Origin: Methylobacillus methanolivorans
GTDB taxonomy: Bacteria > Pseudomonadota > Gammaproteobacteria > Burkholderiales > Methylophilaceae
Direction of reading: 5' to 3'
Assembly: GCF_020531845.1 (NCBI RefSeq)
Contig: NZ_JAJAVF010000004.1
Coordinates: 290,045-354,044 of the forward strand
DNA length: 64,000 nucleotides
Positions within the stretch are counted from its first letter, which is position 1, and the number at the start of each line of letters is the position of its first letter. This document shows positions 55,017 to 64,000 of this stretch, in pieces. A program made the position numbers and the translations under genes. The notes under the pieces are model-generated. The model saw only the letters and a list, made by a program, of their open reading frames with translations, did no database searches and was not told where the DNA came from.

Positions 55017-55883
55017 ATGAAAAAACTGGCATTCATCAAGCGCAGCAATGGTCGTCATTGGGTAGGTGATGGTTTTCCCGTGCAGAATATCTTTTCCTAT
55101 CGCGATATTCACGAGGAAATGTCCCCCTTCCTGCTGATGGATTATGCAGGCCCCGCAGAATTCGAGCCGACTGAAAAGCGTCGTGGCGTTGGTCAGCACC
55201 CACACCGTGGTTTCGAGACCGTGACCATCGTTTATGACGGTCAGGTGTCACATCATGATTCCACCAACGCCGGTGGCACCATAGGCCCAGGGGATGTGCA
55301 ATGGATGACGGCGGGAGCGGGCATCGTGCACGAGGAATACCATGGCGATGACTATGCCAAGACTGGCGGTGCTTTCGAGATGATCCAGCTCTGGGTCAAC
55401 TTGCCAGCGAAGGACAAAATGACCAAGCCAGGTTATCAAGGCATTACCAGCGGTGAGATTCCTGAAGTGGTGTTGCCGGATAACGCAGGCAAAGTGCGGG
55501 TGATCGCCGGGGATTACCAGGGCAATCGTGGGCCATCCCATACCTTCAGTCCCATGAATGTGTGGGATGTGCGTCTCAATGCTGGTAGCACGGCTCGCTT
55601 TACATTGCCTGAAGGTCATACGACTGCCATTTTTGTGCTGCATGGTGCCGTAGGCGTGAGTGATGTACACACCATACGCCCGGCAGAGCTTGCGGTCCTG
55701 CAGCGCGAGGGAAATGAGCTGGTATTGGAAGCAAGGCAAGACAGCACCCTCTTGCTGCTGAATGGGGCACCACTGAATGAGCCGGTGGTAGGCCATGGCC
55801 CTTTTGTCATGAATAGCTGGGAGGAAATCGACCAAGCGATCAGTGACTACAACAATGGCCGTTTTGTTACTACAGAAGTTTAA
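55017..55883 (+). CDS. Pirin-family protein
   Basis: 288 residues, bicupin. N-terminal metal-binding signature HPHRGFETVTIVYDG near 62 with further His in GIVHEEYHGDD near 105 (the iron ligands of pirins). Some bacterial pirins are quercetin dioxygenases or redox-sensitive regulators. CAGGAG precedes the ATG. Followed by an isochorismatase-type gene 30 bases on, a common LysR-pirin-hydrolase arrangement. Confidence 0.93.
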   Translation: MKKLAFIKRSNGRHWVGDGFPVQNIFSYRDIHEEMSPFLLMDYAGPAEFEPTEKRRGVGQHPHRGFETVTIVYDGQVSHHDSTNAGGTIGPGDVQWMTAGAGIVHEEYHGDDYAKTGGAFEMIQLWVNLPAKDKMTKPGYQGITSGEIPEVVLPDNAGKVRVIAGDYQGNRGPSHTFSPMNVWDVRLNAGSTARFTLPEGHTTAIFVLHGAVGVSDVHTIRPAELAVLQREGNELVLEARQDSTLLLLNGAPLNEPVVGHGPFVMNSWEEIDQAISDYNNGRFVTTEV

Positions 55884-55913
55884 TGACCAATCGTCAATTG
55901 AAAGGAGAAACCC

Positions 55914-56537
55914 ATGAGTAAGCCATATCTACGTCTTGATCGCGACAATGCTGCTGTATTGCTGGTAGACCACCAGGCGGGATTGTTATCCCTGGTGCGT
56001 GATATTGAGCCAGACAAGTTCAAGAACAATGTGCTGGCATTGGCAGATGCGGCCAAGTACTTCAATCTGCCGACCATCTTGACGACCAGTTTCGAGACCG
56101 GCCCCAATGGTCCGCTGGTGCCGGAATTGAAAGCGCTATTTCCGGATGCCCCTTATATTGCTCGTCCAGGCCAGATCAATGCCTGGGATAACGAAGACTT
56201 CGTCAAGGCTATCAAGGCCACGGGTAAGAAACAGCTCATTATCGCTGGCGTGGTGACCGAGGTATGCGTTGCTTTCCCGGCACTGTCTGCCATTGAGGAA
56301 GGGTATGAAGTCTTTGTGATTACTGATGCTTCAGGTACTTTCAATGCCATGACACGCGATGCTGCCTGGGAGCGAATGACAGCCGCAGGGGCTCAGATGA
56401 TGACCTGGTTTGGCGCGGCTTGCGAGCTGCATCGCGATTGGCGCCGTGATATTGAAGGCTTGGGTAGCTTGTTCTCCAACCACATCCCCGATTACCGCAA
56501 CCTCATGACAGCCTATGACACGCTGACAGCAAAATAA
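55914..56537 (+). CDS. Isochorismatase-family hydrolase (YcaC-like)
   Basis: 207 residues. Catalytic Asp in LLVDHQAGLLSLV near 19 and nucleophile Cys in VVTEVCVAFPALSA near 117, with the conserved cis-peptide region VVTEV. Closest in form to YcaC hydrolases of unknown substrate. AAGGAG precedes the ATG; co-transcribed with the pirin gene. Confidence 0.92.
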   Translation: MSKPYLRLDRDNAAVLLVDHQAGLLSLVRDIEPDKFKNNVLALADAAKYFNLPTILTTSFETGPNGPLVPELKALFPDAPYIARPGQINAWDNEDFVKAIKATGKKQLIIAGVVTEVCVAFPALSAIEEGYEVFVITDASGTFNAMTRDAAWERMTAAGAQMMTWFGAACELHRDWRRDIEGLGSLFSNHIPDYRNLMTAYDTLTAK

Positions 56538-56543
56538 GCAGAG

Positions 56544-56587
56544 GCAGACCATGATCAAAAGCCATAGCCACAGTGATCATGGCCTGC
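56544..56587. terminator. Inverted repeat after the isochorismatase gene
   Basis: CCATGATCA at 56549-56557 pairs with 56574-56582; beyond one mismatch GCAG/CTGC adds four pairs. It begins seven bases after the stop and probably forms the 3' end of the pirin operon mRNA; no T-tract. Confidence 0.45.
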
Positions 56588-56733
56588 GTTTGCCGCAAGT
56601 TCAGAAGCGCTGATGGAAAACTGTAGTGAGCGGCAATACTGATGGTAGTACAAAAAGGATTGAATTCATTCTGGGCTGATTTACACTGATGCTGCGTGCA
56701 GTCTGGCCCTTTTTAAAATTAAGGAGCTTTATC

Positions 56734-57732
56734 ATGCAACATCATGTTCGCCCCGTGCCTGTCATGGCACTGCTGTTTTCCACATTGTGCATATCTTCAG
56801 CGTGGGCTGAGGGCACCACCAAACCAGTGACAGAACAATTGGTGGATACCCTGACCCAGCTTTCAGGTGGGCCACATCCTGGTTTTCGTTCCAATCATGC
56901 CAAGGGTATTGTCGTTGAGGGATATTTCACTCCGGCAGCCAGTGCTGCTGAGATTACCAAAGCCGAGATATTCACCCAGCCACACCCGGTGGTAGTGCGC
57001 TACTCCAATGCGACTGGTGTACCTAATATTGCGGATAATGATGGAAATGCTTTTCCCAAAGGCATGGCGATCCGCTTTCAATTGCCAGAAGATGCCAGTG
57101 CCGATCTTGTCACCATCTCAGTCAATGCATTCCCGGCAGCTACGCCAGAGGAGTTCCTGGGGTTATTGCAAGCAGTAGCCGCTTCAAAAGATAGCCAGGC
57201 ACAGCCCAAGCCTGTTGAAACATTCCTTGCTCAGCATCCTGCGGCATTGAGTTTCGTGAATACGCCAAAATTATTGCCAGAAAGCTTTGCCACGCAGCCC
57301 TTTTTTGGGGTGAATGCCTTCAAGTTCACCAATGCGCAGGGTCAATCGCGTTATGGACGCTACCGGATTGAACCGGTAAATGGGGCAAAATTCGTGAGTG
57401 CAGATGCGGCCAAGGCCGTAGATGGCGATTACCTCATGCATGAGTTGCCACAGCGCCTGCAACAAGGGGCTTATCGTTACCGTATTTCCGTGCAATTGGC
57501 CGAGGCTGGCGATGAAGTAAACAACGCAACCGTGATCTGGCCGGAAAATCGCCGGGTTGTCGAGTTGGGGACCTTGACCATAGACAAGTTCCGTACCGAC
57601 GGTGCAGCATTCGAGAAAACCGTGATGTTCAGCCCGCTCAACCTGGTGGAGGGCATTGAGGCCAGCAATGACCCCATTCTGCTGGCACGACCTGCAGCTT
57701 ATAGCGTGAGTTTTAGCCGTCGCCTGCAATAG
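56734..57732 (+). CDS. Exported catalase-fold peroxidase (SrpA-like)
   Basis: 332 residues: signal peptide (VMALLFSTLCISSAWA) and a compact catalase core. The distal His is in FRSNHAKGIVVEG near 59; HPVVVRYSNATGVPNIAD and KGMAIRFQLP follow, and the proximal region ends with RYRIEPVNG. These small catalase-related enzymes have weak catalase but peroxidase activity and act in the periplasm. AAGGAG precedes ATG 56734. Confidence 0.92.
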   Translation: MQHHVRPVPVMALLFSTLCISSAWAEGTTKPVTEQLVDTLTQLSGGPHPGFRSNHAKGIVVEGYFTPAASAAEITKAEIFTQPHPVVVRYSNATGVPNIADNDGNAFPKGMAIRFQLPEDASADLVTISVNAFPAATPEEFLGLLQAVAASKDSQAQPKPVETFLAQHPAALSFVNTPKLLPESFATQPFFGVNAFKFTNAQGQSRYGRYRIEPVNGAKFVSADAAKAVDGDYLMHELPQRLQQGAYRYRISVQLAEAGDEVNNATVIWPENRRVVELGTLTIDKFRTDGAAFEKTVMFSPLNLVEGIEASNDPILLARPAAYSVSFSRRLQ

Positions 57733-57753
57733 TGGATGCTAACTTCTGAAGCA

Positions 57754-57786
57754 TGGAGGAACCTGCAAGCTTGCCAGGTTCCTCCA
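57754..57786. terminator. 12-bp hairpin after the exported catalase gene
   Basis: TGGAGGAACCTG at 57754-57765 is perfectly complementary to 57775-57786. It lies 21 bases after the catalase stop. No T-tract; a likely mRNA end structure. Confidence 0.5.
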
Positions 57787-57831
57787 GCACGTGATTTGGC
57801 ACCTTGCTCGGGCTAGGCTTATAATCGCCAC

Positions 57832-58185
57832 ATGATACGACGCATCATTTTCTTGTGCCTGCTGCTGGTCTTGCCGCTCCAGATGTCTTGGGCGGTGGCT
57901 GGTGTTTATTGCGGCCATGAGCAAGGAAGTGCGGCGCAGCATTTTGGTCATCATGAGCACGAGCATCATGGCCTCACCGCAGATAGTCAGACTGACCAGG
58001 CTGGTACCCAAGTTGACCGCGATTGTGGTTACCACCACCAGGCCACCTCCCAGTGGCTGCCCAGCATGCACCAAACACCTGCCGTATTTGTCACTGCCCA
58101 GGATTTATCGTTACTTCCTGTGACATGGCATGCCCAATCCATTCTGGAAAGGCCTGAACGGCCCAAATGGTTGCTCGCCGCCTAA
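57832..58185 (+). CDS. czcI: CzcI-like small exported protein
   Basis: 117 residues with signal peptide (IIFLCLLLVLPLQMSWAVAG), a His-rich stretch (HFGHHEHEHHG) suited to metal binding, and the C-terminal ERPERPKWLLAA typical of small proteins that head czc operons. CzcI-type proteins are thought to tune czc expression. Precedes czcC by 83 bases. Confidence 0.8.
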   Translation: MIRRIIFLCLLLVLPLQMSWAVAGVYCGHEQGSAAQHFGHHEHEHHGLTADSQTDQAGTQVDRDCGYHHQATSQWLPSMHQTPAVFVTAQDLSLLPVTWHAQSILERPERPKWLLAA

Positions 58186-58268
58186 CGCGGCGAGTGCACA
58201 TGCTTACCTGATTTTTCACTGGCAAGACGTCGCTCGCCCAATCCGTGATCAACGATTGGAGAGTTGCG

Positions 58269-59567
58269 ATGAAATACCTGACCTGGTTGCTTTACTTGGC
58301 AGCCATGCTCACCAGCCTGATCGCCAAGGCTGATAACTGGGGCCCTGCGCCATTACATGACACAACGCTTGCAACGCCTGAGTCTGATACCAGCCTGACA
58401 TTGGCGCAAGCCTTGCAGCTGGCGTTGCAGGCTAACCCCGAGCTTGCGATTGCAAAGCGCGAAGTTGATGCCGTGACCGCGAGTCGCATACAGGCTGCAC
58501 TATTTCGTAACCCTGAATTGTCGGTCGAGATGGAGGATGTCCGGCCATCTTCGCGCCAGACGACCTATTGGTTGGGGCAACCTTTCGAGCTTGGGGGCAA
58601 GCGTGGTGCCCGTATCGAGACTGCAGAGCGGGCTCGTGATGTCGCCAGTGCTGATTTGCATGTGCGCCTGGCCGCTATGCATGCTGACGTGGTGCAGCGG
58701 TTTTATGAAGTGCTTGCTGCGCAGGAACGGTATCGCCTGGCGCAAAGCTCCATGGAGCTGGCCAATCGCGGGTTGGATGTTGCTGCGCGCCGTGTCACCG
58801 CAGGCAAGGTATCGCCGGTGGAGGAAACACGGGCACGTGTGGCGGCTTCTGGCACGCGCATTGAGCTGACACAGGCTAATGCCGAGCTGGTCAACGCCAG
58901 GCGGCGCCTGGTCGCCTTATGGGGCAATGCCGTGCCGCGATTTACCGAGGCGCTCGGCGAGCTGGATCTGCTGCCTGAGCTGCCGTCCCTATCCAGCTTG
59001 GATGAAATACTCGACCAGGCTCCCCTGGCATTGCGTGCGGAGGAGGAAATCCGGCACCGCGATGCCATGCTCAAGGTGCAGGAAAGCAAGCGTTATCCAG
59101 ACCTGATCTTGCGTGGTGGCGTACAGCGCAATGAGTCCGCGGCTGATACCGTGGGCGTACTTGGTGTGGCTCTTGCCATCCCGTTGTTTGACCGCAACCA
59201 GGGCAATATTCAAGAGGCTAGGGTGCGTGTGGATAAAGCGCGCGATGAGCGATTTGCACTCAATGTGCGCCTGCGTAATGAGCTATCACTGGCGCATCAA
59301 CGCCTGGCTGCTTCTTTGCAAGAAGTATCTTCTATTCGCGATGACATCCTGCCGGGCGCACAAAGTGCGTTGGATGCGACTACCAGAGGGTTCGAGCTGG
59401 GTAAATTCAATTTCCTCGATGTGCTGGATGCGCAGCGCACCTTATTTACGGCACGTGGCCAATATATCCGCGCACTGGGTGAGGTACAGCGATCAGTGGC
59501 CGATGTCGAGGCCATCCTTGGGCCTCAGGGCGCTGCATTATTTGCATCCATGCACGGACAGCATTAG
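58269..59567 (+). CDS. czcC: Outer-membrane efflux channel, CzcC type
   Basis: 432 residues, signal peptide (LTWLLYLAAMLTSLIAKA) and two OEP repeats (SLTLAQALQLALQANPELAI near 50; FELGKFNFLDVLDAQRTLF near 390). Outer-membrane part of a heavy-metal tripartite pump. ATG 58269 chosen, as it begins the signal peptide. Confidence 0.92.
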   Translation: MKYLTWLLYLAAMLTSLIAKADNWGPAPLHDTTLATPESDTSLTLAQALQLALQANPELAIAKREVDAVTASRIQAALFRNPELSVEMEDVRPSSRQTTYWLGQPFELGGKRGARIETAERARDVASADLHVRLAAMHADVVQRFYEVLAAQERYRLAQSSMELANRGLDVAARRVTAGKVSPVEETRARVAASGTRIELTQANAELVNARRRLVALWGNAVPRFTEALGELDLLPELPSLSSLDEILDQAPLALRAEEEIRHRDAMLKVQESKRYPDLILRGGVQRNESAADTVGVLGVALAIPLFDRNQGNIQEARVRVDKARDERFALNVRLRNELSLAHQRLAASLQEVSSIRDDILPGAQSALDATTRGFELGKFNFLDVLDAQRTLFTARGQYIRALGEVQRSVADVEAILGPQGAALFASMHGQH

Positions 59568-59577
59568 GGAACACATC

Positions 59578-60780
59578 ATGAACAAGCAGCAAAAAATCAT
59601 CATTATCAGTATTGTCGCCCTCACCGCCCTGCTGGCTTGGGTAGTACTCAAGCCTGTGCAGTCGGGTGATACCGTTGCCACCAAAACGCCTCATGAAGCG
59701 TCGTCAGAACATGCCCATGACCACACTCAGGCAGGCGATACGCATGACGACGAGGTTGTGACCTTGAGCGATGCGCAGGTGGCTTCTGCCGGGATTGTGC
59801 TCGATACGGTCAAGCCTGCCCATATTTTCACCATGTTGACCTTGCCGGGTGAAATTCGCTTCAACCAGGATAGAACCGCTCACATTGTCCCCCGCGTGGA
59901 TGGCATTGTGGAATCCGTGACGGTCGATCTGGGCCAGCAGGTGAAGAAAGGCCAGGTATTGGCAGTACTTGCCAGCACCGGGGTTTCTGAATTACGTAGC
60001 GATGCGCTTGCAGCCCAGAAGCGCCTGGGCATGGCGAAGACGATTTATGCCAGGGAAAAGGAACTGTGGGAGGACAAGATATCTGCCGAGCAGGATTACT
60101 TGCAAGCACAGCAGGATTTGCAGGAGGCCGAGATTGCCGCGCAGAACACGACGCAAAAGCTGCATGCCCTGGGTGCAGGCACATCGGCCAAGGGCGGCCT
60201 GAGCCGCTATGAGTTGCGCGCCCCATTCGATGGCATGATCGTCGAGCGTCACCTCTCGCTGGGAGAGTCTGTGCAGGCGAATGCCAATGTGATGACGCTG
60301 GCTGATCTTTCCTCGGTATGGGCCGAGATCGTGGTATCAGCCAAGGATTTGAGCACGGTGAGGGTGGGTACATCCGTGACCGTGAAGGCAAGCTCATTCG
60401 AGTCGCAATCCAGCGGGGTGGTGTCTTATGTCGGCTCACTGCTTGGCGAACAGACACGCACCGCAACTGCGCGCGTCACTCTGCCTAATCCCGACCTGGC
60501 TTGGCGTCCCGGCTTGTTCGTTAATGTCGAGATCGTGGCGGGCGAGGCGAATGTGCCGATGGCGGTCACCACCGAAGCGTTGCAGAGCGTGGAAGATCGT
60601 GCAGTGGTCTTTGTACAGACCGCGGAAGGGTTCAGGGCCATGCCGGTGAAAACCGGGCGTAGTAATGGCAAGATGGTCGAGATCGTCGAGGGCTTGCAGG
60701 CCGGCGTTACTTATGTGACCAAAGGCAGCTTCACGCTCAAATCCGAGCTGGGGAAATCTGCCGCTGAGCATACGCATTGA
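59578..60780 (+). CDS. czcB: Periplasmic metal-efflux adaptor, CzcB type
   Basis: 400 residues. One N-terminal membrane anchor (IIIISIVALTALLAWVVL), then a His/Asp-rich segment (SEHAHDHTQAGDTHDDE) that may bind metal, followed by lipoyl-like halves around a coiled-coil hairpin and beta-barrel domains (GEIRFNQDRTAHIVPRVDG near 95). Ten bases after czcC. Confidence 0.93.
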   Translation: MNKQQKIIIISIVALTALLAWVVLKPVQSGDTVATKTPHEASSEHAHDHTQAGDTHDDEVVTLSDAQVASAGIVLDTVKPAHIFTMLTLPGEIRFNQDRTAHIVPRVDGIVESVTVDLGQQVKKGQVLAVLASTGVSELRSDALAAQKRLGMAKTIYAREKELWEDKISAEQDYLQAQQDLQEAEIAAQNTTQKLHALGAGTSAKGGLSRYELRAPFDGMIVERHLSLGESVQANANVMTLADLSSVWAEIVVSAKDLSTVRVGTSVTVKASSFESQSSGVVSYVGSLLGEQTRTATARVTLPNPDLAWRPGLFVNVEIVAGEANVPMAVTTEALQSVEDRAVVFVQTAEGFRAMPVKTGRSNGKMVEIVEGLQAGVTYVTKGSFTLKSELGKSAAEHTH

Positions 60781-60794
60781 GCAGGAGAAACAGC

Positions 60795-63700
60795 ATGTTT
60801 GAACGCATATTACGCACTGTTATCTCCCAGCGCTGGCTGATACTGGTTGGCGTGTTGGCAATGGCACTATTGGGTGTCTACAACTACCAGAAGTTGCCAA
60901 TTGATGCGGTGCCGGATATTACCAATGTCCAGGTGCAGATCAATACCAGTGCCCCGGGATATTCACCGCTGGAAACCGAGCAACGCGCGACTTATCCCAT
61001 TGAGACATCCATGGCAGGTTTGCCCAGGCTCAAGCAGGTACGTTCGCTATCCCGTTATGGTTTGTCGCAGGTCACCGTTATTTTTGAAGATGGCACCGAT
61101 ATCTATTTTGCCCGGCAGTTGGTCAATGAGCGGTTGCAACAAGCCAAGGATATCTTGCCTTCAGGCGTGAAGCCTGAGCTGGGGCCGATTTCCACTGGCT
61201 TGGGCGAGATCTATCTGTGGACGGTCGAGGCAGAGGAAGGTGCCATCAAGCCTGACGGCCAGCCCTATACGCCGACTGACCTGCGGGAAATCCAGGATTG
61301 GATCATCAAGCCGCAACTGCGTACTGTGCCAGGCGTGACAGAAATCAACTCTATCGGTGGTTTTGCCAAGGAATACCAGATCGCGCCGGTGCCTGCGCGG
61401 CTGTCGGCCTATGGTTTGAGCCTGCAAGACGTGATCGTTGCGCTGGAGCGCAATAACCAGAATATCGGCGCCGGCTATATCGAGAAGAACGGCGAGCAGT
61501 ACCTGGTACGTGCACCGGGACAGGTGGGATCAATTGCCGAAATCAAGAACATGATCGTCAGCAATGTTGGCGGGGTGCCAATCCGCATCCGTGATATTGG
61601 CGAGGTGGGCATAGGCCGTGAGTTGCGTACTGGTGCTGCTACCGAGAATGGCCGGGAAGTGGTGCTGGGCACGGTATTCATGCTGATTGGCGAGAACAGC
61701 CGTGCTGTGGCGCAGGCAGTAGCCAAACGCCTGGAAGCAATCAACAAGACCTTGCCGCAGGGTGTGGTGGCAATCCCGGTGTATGACCGTACCGTGCTGG
61801 TGGACAAGGCCATTCATACCGTCAAGAACAACCTGATGGAGGGGGCTGCGCTGGTGATTGCGGTGCTTTTCCTCTTCCTTGGCAATATTCGGGCGGCCCT
61901 CATCACAGCCATGGTTATACCTCTGGCGATGTTGTTTACTTTCACTGGCATGGTCAGCAACAAAGTGAGCGCCAACCTCATGAGCCTGGGTGCGCTGGAT
62001 TTCGGCATCATCATCGACGGTGCGGTGGTGATCGTGGAGAACTGCATCCGCCGCCTGGCGCATGCCCAGCAGCAGAAAGGCCGCTTGCTCAGTCGTGAAG
62101 AGCGCTTTGCCGAGGTGTTTGCGGCAGCGCAGGAAGCGCGGCGACCACTGATTTTCGGCCAGCTCATCATCATGATGGTGTACCTGCCGATCTTTGCACT
62201 CACTGGCGTGGAGGGCAAGATGTTCCACCCCATGGCCTACACCGTGGTGATGGCGCTCATTGGGGCAATGATACTTTCGCTGACCTTTGTCCCGGCTGCG
62301 GTGGCTATGTTTGTTAGCGGTCGCGTGGCTGAAAAGGAGAATGCGCTGATGGCATCCGCCAAGCGGCACTACGCCGGATTACTACACTGGGTCATGGGCA
62401 ACCAGGCGGTGGTGATGACCTTCATCCTTGCCATATTATCGCTGACCATGTTGATGGCAAGCCGCATGGGAAGCGAATTCGTCCCCAGCCTGAATGAGGG
62501 TGATGTTGCGATCCAGGCCTTGCGCATCCCCAGCACCAGCTTGAGCCAGTCGGTTGCCATGCAGCAGGAAATCGAGCGTACGCTCAAAGCCCAATTCCCC
62601 GAGATCGAACGCATATTCGCGCGCACTGGCACGGCAGAGATCGCCTCTGATCCCATGCCACCTAATATCTCTGATGGCTACATCATGCTCAAGCCCACTG
62701 CGCAATGGCCCATGCCGCGAAAGAGCCGTGAGCAGTTGCTTGCTGACATCCAAGATGCAACAGCAAAGCTTGCAGGCAATAACTATGAGTTCTCGCAGCC
62801 TATCCAGTTACGCTTCAATGAATTGATTTCCGGGGTGCGCAGTGATGTGGCGGTCAAGGTCTTTGGTGACGACATGGAGGTGTTGAACGCCACTGGCAAC
62901 CAGATTGCTGCCGTTCTGCAATCTATCCCGGGCGCTGCTGAGGTTAAGGTTGAGCAGACGACTGGTTTGCCTATCCTCAACGTCAATATCAATCGCGACA
63001 AGACAGCGCGCTATGGCCTCAATGTGGCTGATGTGCAAGATGCCGTGGGCGTAGCGATAGGCGGGCGCAATGCAGGCATTTTGTTTCAGGGCGACAGGCG
63101 TTTTGACATCGTCGTGCGCCTTGCAGAGAGCGTGCGCAGCGATCTTGCCGTATTGAGGCAATTGCCTATCCCCCTGCCTAAAAGTGTTGGGCAGGTGCAA
63201 GCCAGTTATATTCCGCTGGGCGAAGTGGCCACGGTGGAGCTCGTGCAAGGGCCTAATCAGATCAGTCGCGAAAATGGCAAGCGCCGTGTGGTCGTGAGCG
63301 CCAATGTGCGAGGGCGCGACCTTGGTTCATTTATTGATGCTGCTGAAGAAGCCATTAATCGCCAGATCAAGGTGCCGAGCGGGTATTGGACAACATGGGG
63401 TGGCCAGTTCGAGAACTTGCAATCTGCGCGCAAGCGTTTACAAGTCGTTGTGCCGCTGGCGTTGTTTCTGGTGCTCACCCTGTTGTTTATGATGTTCAAC
63501 AATCTCAAGGATGGCTTACTGGTGTTCACTGGTATTCCATTCGCTCTCACCGGCGGCATCGTGGCACTATGGTTGAGGGATATTCCCTTATCGATCTCTG
63601 CAGGGGTGGGTTTTATTGCGCTTTCGGGCGTGGCGGTGCTCAATGGCCTGGTGATGATCTCGTTCATCCGTCAATTGCGTGAGCAAGGCATACCTTTGGC

Positions 63701-63941
63701 TGATGCCGTGCAGGAGGGCGCATTGACTCGCTTGCGCCCCGTGCTGATGACTGCGCTGGTGGCTTCGCTCGGGTTTATCCCCATGGCAATTGCGACTGGA
63801 ACAGGGGCCGAGGTACAGCGACCACTGGCGACGGTGGTGATTGGGGGCATCCTGTCCTCAACGGCCCTCACTTTGCTGGTGTTGCCAATGTTTTACCAGT
63901 GGGCATATCGCAGAAGCCACATGCGTGGAGCAAAAACATGA
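60795..63941 (+). CDS. czcA: Heavy-metal efflux RND pump, CzcA type
   Basis: 1048 residues, twelve membrane helices in two halves with large periplasmic loops. Helix 4 carries DFGIIIDGAVVIVEN, the charged motif of divalent zinc/cobalt/cadmium exporters in the HME-RND family. N-terminus LPIDAVPDITNVQVQI is characteristic. CAGGAG precedes ATG 60795. Expels metal ions in exchange for protons, using CzcB and CzcC. Confidence 0.95.
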   Translation: MFERILRTVISQRWLILVGVLAMALLGVYNYQKLPIDAVPDITNVQVQINTSAPGYSPLETEQRATYPIETSMAGLPRLKQVRSLSRYGLSQVTVIFEDGTDIYFARQLVNERLQQAKDILPSGVKPELGPISTGLGEIYLWTVEAEEGAIKPDGQPYTPTDLREIQDWIIKPQLRTVPGVTEINSIGGFAKEYQIAPVPARLSAYGLSLQDVIVALERNNQNIGAGYIEKNGEQYLVRAPGQVGSIAEIKNMIVSNVGGVPIRIRDIGEVGIGRELRTGAATENGREVVLGTVFMLIGENSRAVAQAVAKRLEAINKTLPQGVVAIPVYDRTVLVDKAIHTVKNNLMEGAALVIAVLFLFLGNIRAALITAMVIPLAMLFTFTGMVSNKVSANLMSLGALDFGIIIDGAVVIVENCIRRLAHAQQQKGRLLSREERFAEVFAAAQEARRPLIFGQLIIMMVYLPIFALTGVEGKMFHPMAYTVVMALIGAMILSLTFVPAAVAMFVSGRVAEKENALMASAKRHYAGLLHWVMGNQAVVMTFILAILSLTMLMASRMGSEFVPSLNEGDVAIQALRIPSTSLSQSVAMQQEIERTLKAQFPEIERIFARTGTAEIASDPMPPNISDGYIMLKPTAQWPMPRKSREQLLADIQDATAKLAGNNYEFSQPIQLRFNELISGVRSDVAVKVFGDDMEVLNATGNQIAAVLQSIPGAAEVKVEQTTGLPILNVNINRDKTARYGLNVADVQDAVGVAIGGRNAGILFQGDRRFDIVVRLAESVRSDLAVLRQLPIPLPKSVGQVQASYIPLGEVATVELVQGPNQISRENGKRRVVVSANVRGRDLGSFIDAAEEAINRQIKVPSGYWTTWGGQFENLQSARKRLQVVVPLALFLVLTLLFMMFNNLKDGLLVFTGIPFALTGGIVALWLRDIPLSISAGVGFIALSGVAVLNGLVMISFIRQLREQGIPLADAVQEGALTRLRPVLMTALVASLGFIPMAIATGTGAEVQRPLATVVIGGILSSTALTLLVLPMFYQWAYRRSHMRGAKT

Positions 63942-63965
63942 TTGAAGAACCAGCCAGGAGTATTC

Positions 63966-64000
63966 ATGAAAAATAATGCAGCCGAGCCTGGATGCGCTTG
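63966..64000 (+). CDS. Start of a further gene in the czc operon (cut by window)
   Basis: ATG 63966 follows AGGAG by five bases and 24 bases after the czcA stop; eleven codons (starting MKNNAAEPGC) are visible before the edge. Too short to identify. Confidence 0.4.
   Translation, partial: MKNNAAEPGCA

Noticed and set aside
56551..56613. 20-codon ORF after the isochorismatase gene
   Set aside because: It coincides with an inverted repeat and has only a weak ribosome site, so a 3'-end hairpin explains it better.

Overview
The window looks like chromosome of a methylotrophic betaproteobacterium of the family Methylophilaceae, probably Methylobacillus or a close relative. This is an inference from gene content: a fructokinase / sucrose-phosphate synthase / amylosucrase operon, a methanol-dehydrogenase-type cytochrome cL, a long 6-phosphogluconate dehydrogenase, and betaproteobacterial efflux and chemosensory genes. 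I see no rRNA, tRNA, CRISPR array, transposase or prophage. Genes are tightly packed, and no gene-free stretch exceeds 300 bases.

Layout. 1-5.6 kb: a LysR regulator (cut by the window edge) faces a molybdenum hydroxylase (small 2Fe-2S and large Moco subunits) with its XdhC-type maturation factor; convergent to it lie a MocA-like nucleotidyltransferase, a NUDIX hydrolase and a ProQ/FinO RNA chaperone. 6.2-12.3 kb: the sucrose operon frk-sps-ams followed by an MscS channel, an osmoadaptation unit preceded by a strikingly structured leader. 12.3-17 kb: DUF2235 hydrolase, dienelactone hydrolase, a PsiF-repeat protein, a YejM-like membrane sulfatase with a 34-residue ORF behind it, and a 23-bp perfect inverted repeat before a small orphan gene. 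17.3-21.3 kb: 6-phosphogluconate dehydrogenase, a MerC protein and three small envelope proteins.

21.3-29.3 kb is the most interesting block: two divergent operons around a TetR regulator encode two cyclopropane-synthase-like methyltransferases, an FAD oxidoreductase, DUF1365, two chalcone-isomerase-like proteins, DUF2878, a DUF1295 membrane reductase and a lipocalin. It looks like a phospholipid acyl-chain modification system, and one of the methyltransferases lacks two canonical cyclopropane-synthase bicarbonate ligands.

29.3-36.9 kb: uracil-DNA glycosylase, a PsiF-like protein, a LysR/SDR divergent pair, a stand-alone cytochrome cL, then oxyR divergent from a small repeat protein and an exported KatG. 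36.9-43.1 kb: a four-gene signalling operon (1171-residue hybrid kinase with three receivers, CheR, CheB, receiver-kinase). 43.4-48.7 kb: a MarR-controlled AaeAB-type efflux operon. 48.8-51.9 kb: a TetR regulator divergent from a fused SoxYZ carrier, a cytochrome c and an FccB-type flavoprotein, with a clear palindromic operator between them. 52-57.7 kb: diguanylate cyclase, DMT exporter, LysR / pirin / isochorismatase, and an exported catalase. 57.8 kb to the end: a czcICBA-type metal efflux operon, running off the window with one further small gene.
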